Shown one piece after another: positions 40,128 through 40,245 of a DNA stretch of 40,245 nt. The stretch's first letter is position 1, and each line of letters begins with the position of its first letter. The stretch comes from Bacteroidales bacterium (lineage in GTDB: Bacteria; Bacteroidota; Bacteroidia; Bacteroidales; Muribaculaceae): NCBI GenBank assembly GCA_014800245.1, contig JAAVGM010000037.1:1-40245 (forward strand). The letters run 5' to 3'. The position numbers and the translations under genes were made by a program. The notes under the pieces were generated by a model. The model searched no databases, was not told the DNA's origin, and saw only the letters and a program-made list of their open reading frames with translations.

Positions 40128-40245
40128 TAAGGCTCCATCCACTAAAATATGTTAAAATGCCAGGGCGGCTATTTTTGAGCTAAAATATTCTTTTTCAGAA
40201 GGAGCAACCTTTGCGTTGCGACTGATGAAAAAGGATATTTGAGCC
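40128..40245 (+). repeat. Palindromic hairpin element, copy R4 (cut by window end)
   Basis: It begins TAAGGCTCCATCC just after the permease stop and matches the reversed copy at 4239-4363 with one base difference over the visible length. Apical hairpin GCAAC/GTTGC is at 40204-40219, flanked by GGA and GACTGA. The outer arm AATATTCTTTTTC-like (40184-40196) pairs with GAAAAAGGATATT. The right side is outside the window. Confidence 0.75.

Overview
This 40,245-base window looks like the chromosome of a Bacteroidales bacterium, perhaps a Muribaculaceae-type gut organism. The evidence is the promoter form TTTG-N18-20-TAnnTTTG, which recurs before several genes and is the Bacteroidota housekeeping signature, together with the protein families: OmpA with a long coiled linker, BspA-like leucine-rich repeats, DUF5106, DKNYY, a TcdA/BioB pair and biosynthetic arginine decarboxylase. 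The family-level assignment is inference. I saw no rRNA, tRNA, CRISPR array or transposase gene.

Layout. 1-4400: a Dxs-like enzyme, an orphan plus-strand small RNA candidate, a DUF1016/YhcG nuclease, a small secreted DKNYY-repeat protein, and a 336-bp MITE-like element. 4400-6230: tcdA and bioB. 6340-14210 (minus strand): a complete urease locus ureABC-EFGD, followed by a small membrane protein, a two-gene ThrE/YjjPB-type exporter and a rhodanese. 14500-16600: a small membrane protein, a 770-bp gene-free stretch with several RNA-like hairpins, and a secreted LRR protein. 16700-20860: an operon of a BadF/NAGK-type sugar kinase, a DUF5106 thiol protein, DoxX, mnmA and a bifunctional-nuclease-family protein. 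20940-29640: argR, an ArgC-like protein lacking its catalytic cysteine, a short SSB, speA, truA, ligA, rpe and a PagL-like outer-membrane hydrolase. 29780-30920: ompA (minus). 31030-33550: a YtrA-type GntR/ABC operon with a clear operator. 33650-36700: padC, an AraC regulator and a MATE pump, a likely phenolic-acid detoxification locus. 36800-40126: a MacA/MacB-type ABC efflux operon behind a probable sigma-54 promoter.

The most unusual signal is a family of short palindromic elements (four copies: 1-113, 4060-4152, 4239-4325 reversed, and 40128-40245). Copies keep a common fold: a long imperfect outer stem, a GGA/GACTGA-flanked internal loop and a 5-6 bp apical hairpin. The stem sequences differ, with compensating changes on both arms. 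Two copies lie inverted between 36-bp terminal inverted repeats flanked by TA, like a MITE. The window starts and ends in this family, so it may be an assembly contig broken at these repeats.

A second signal is a pair of promoters (for the small RNA candidate and the DKNYY gene). Each has a CRP/FNR-like palindrome at exactly the same distance from the -7 box, which suggests one shared activator. Other regulatory observations are a terminator splitting ureABC from ureEFGD, a terminator hairpin in the MATE 5' leader, 22-bp-spaced direct repeats upstream of padC, and a GntR operator at the ABC operon start.
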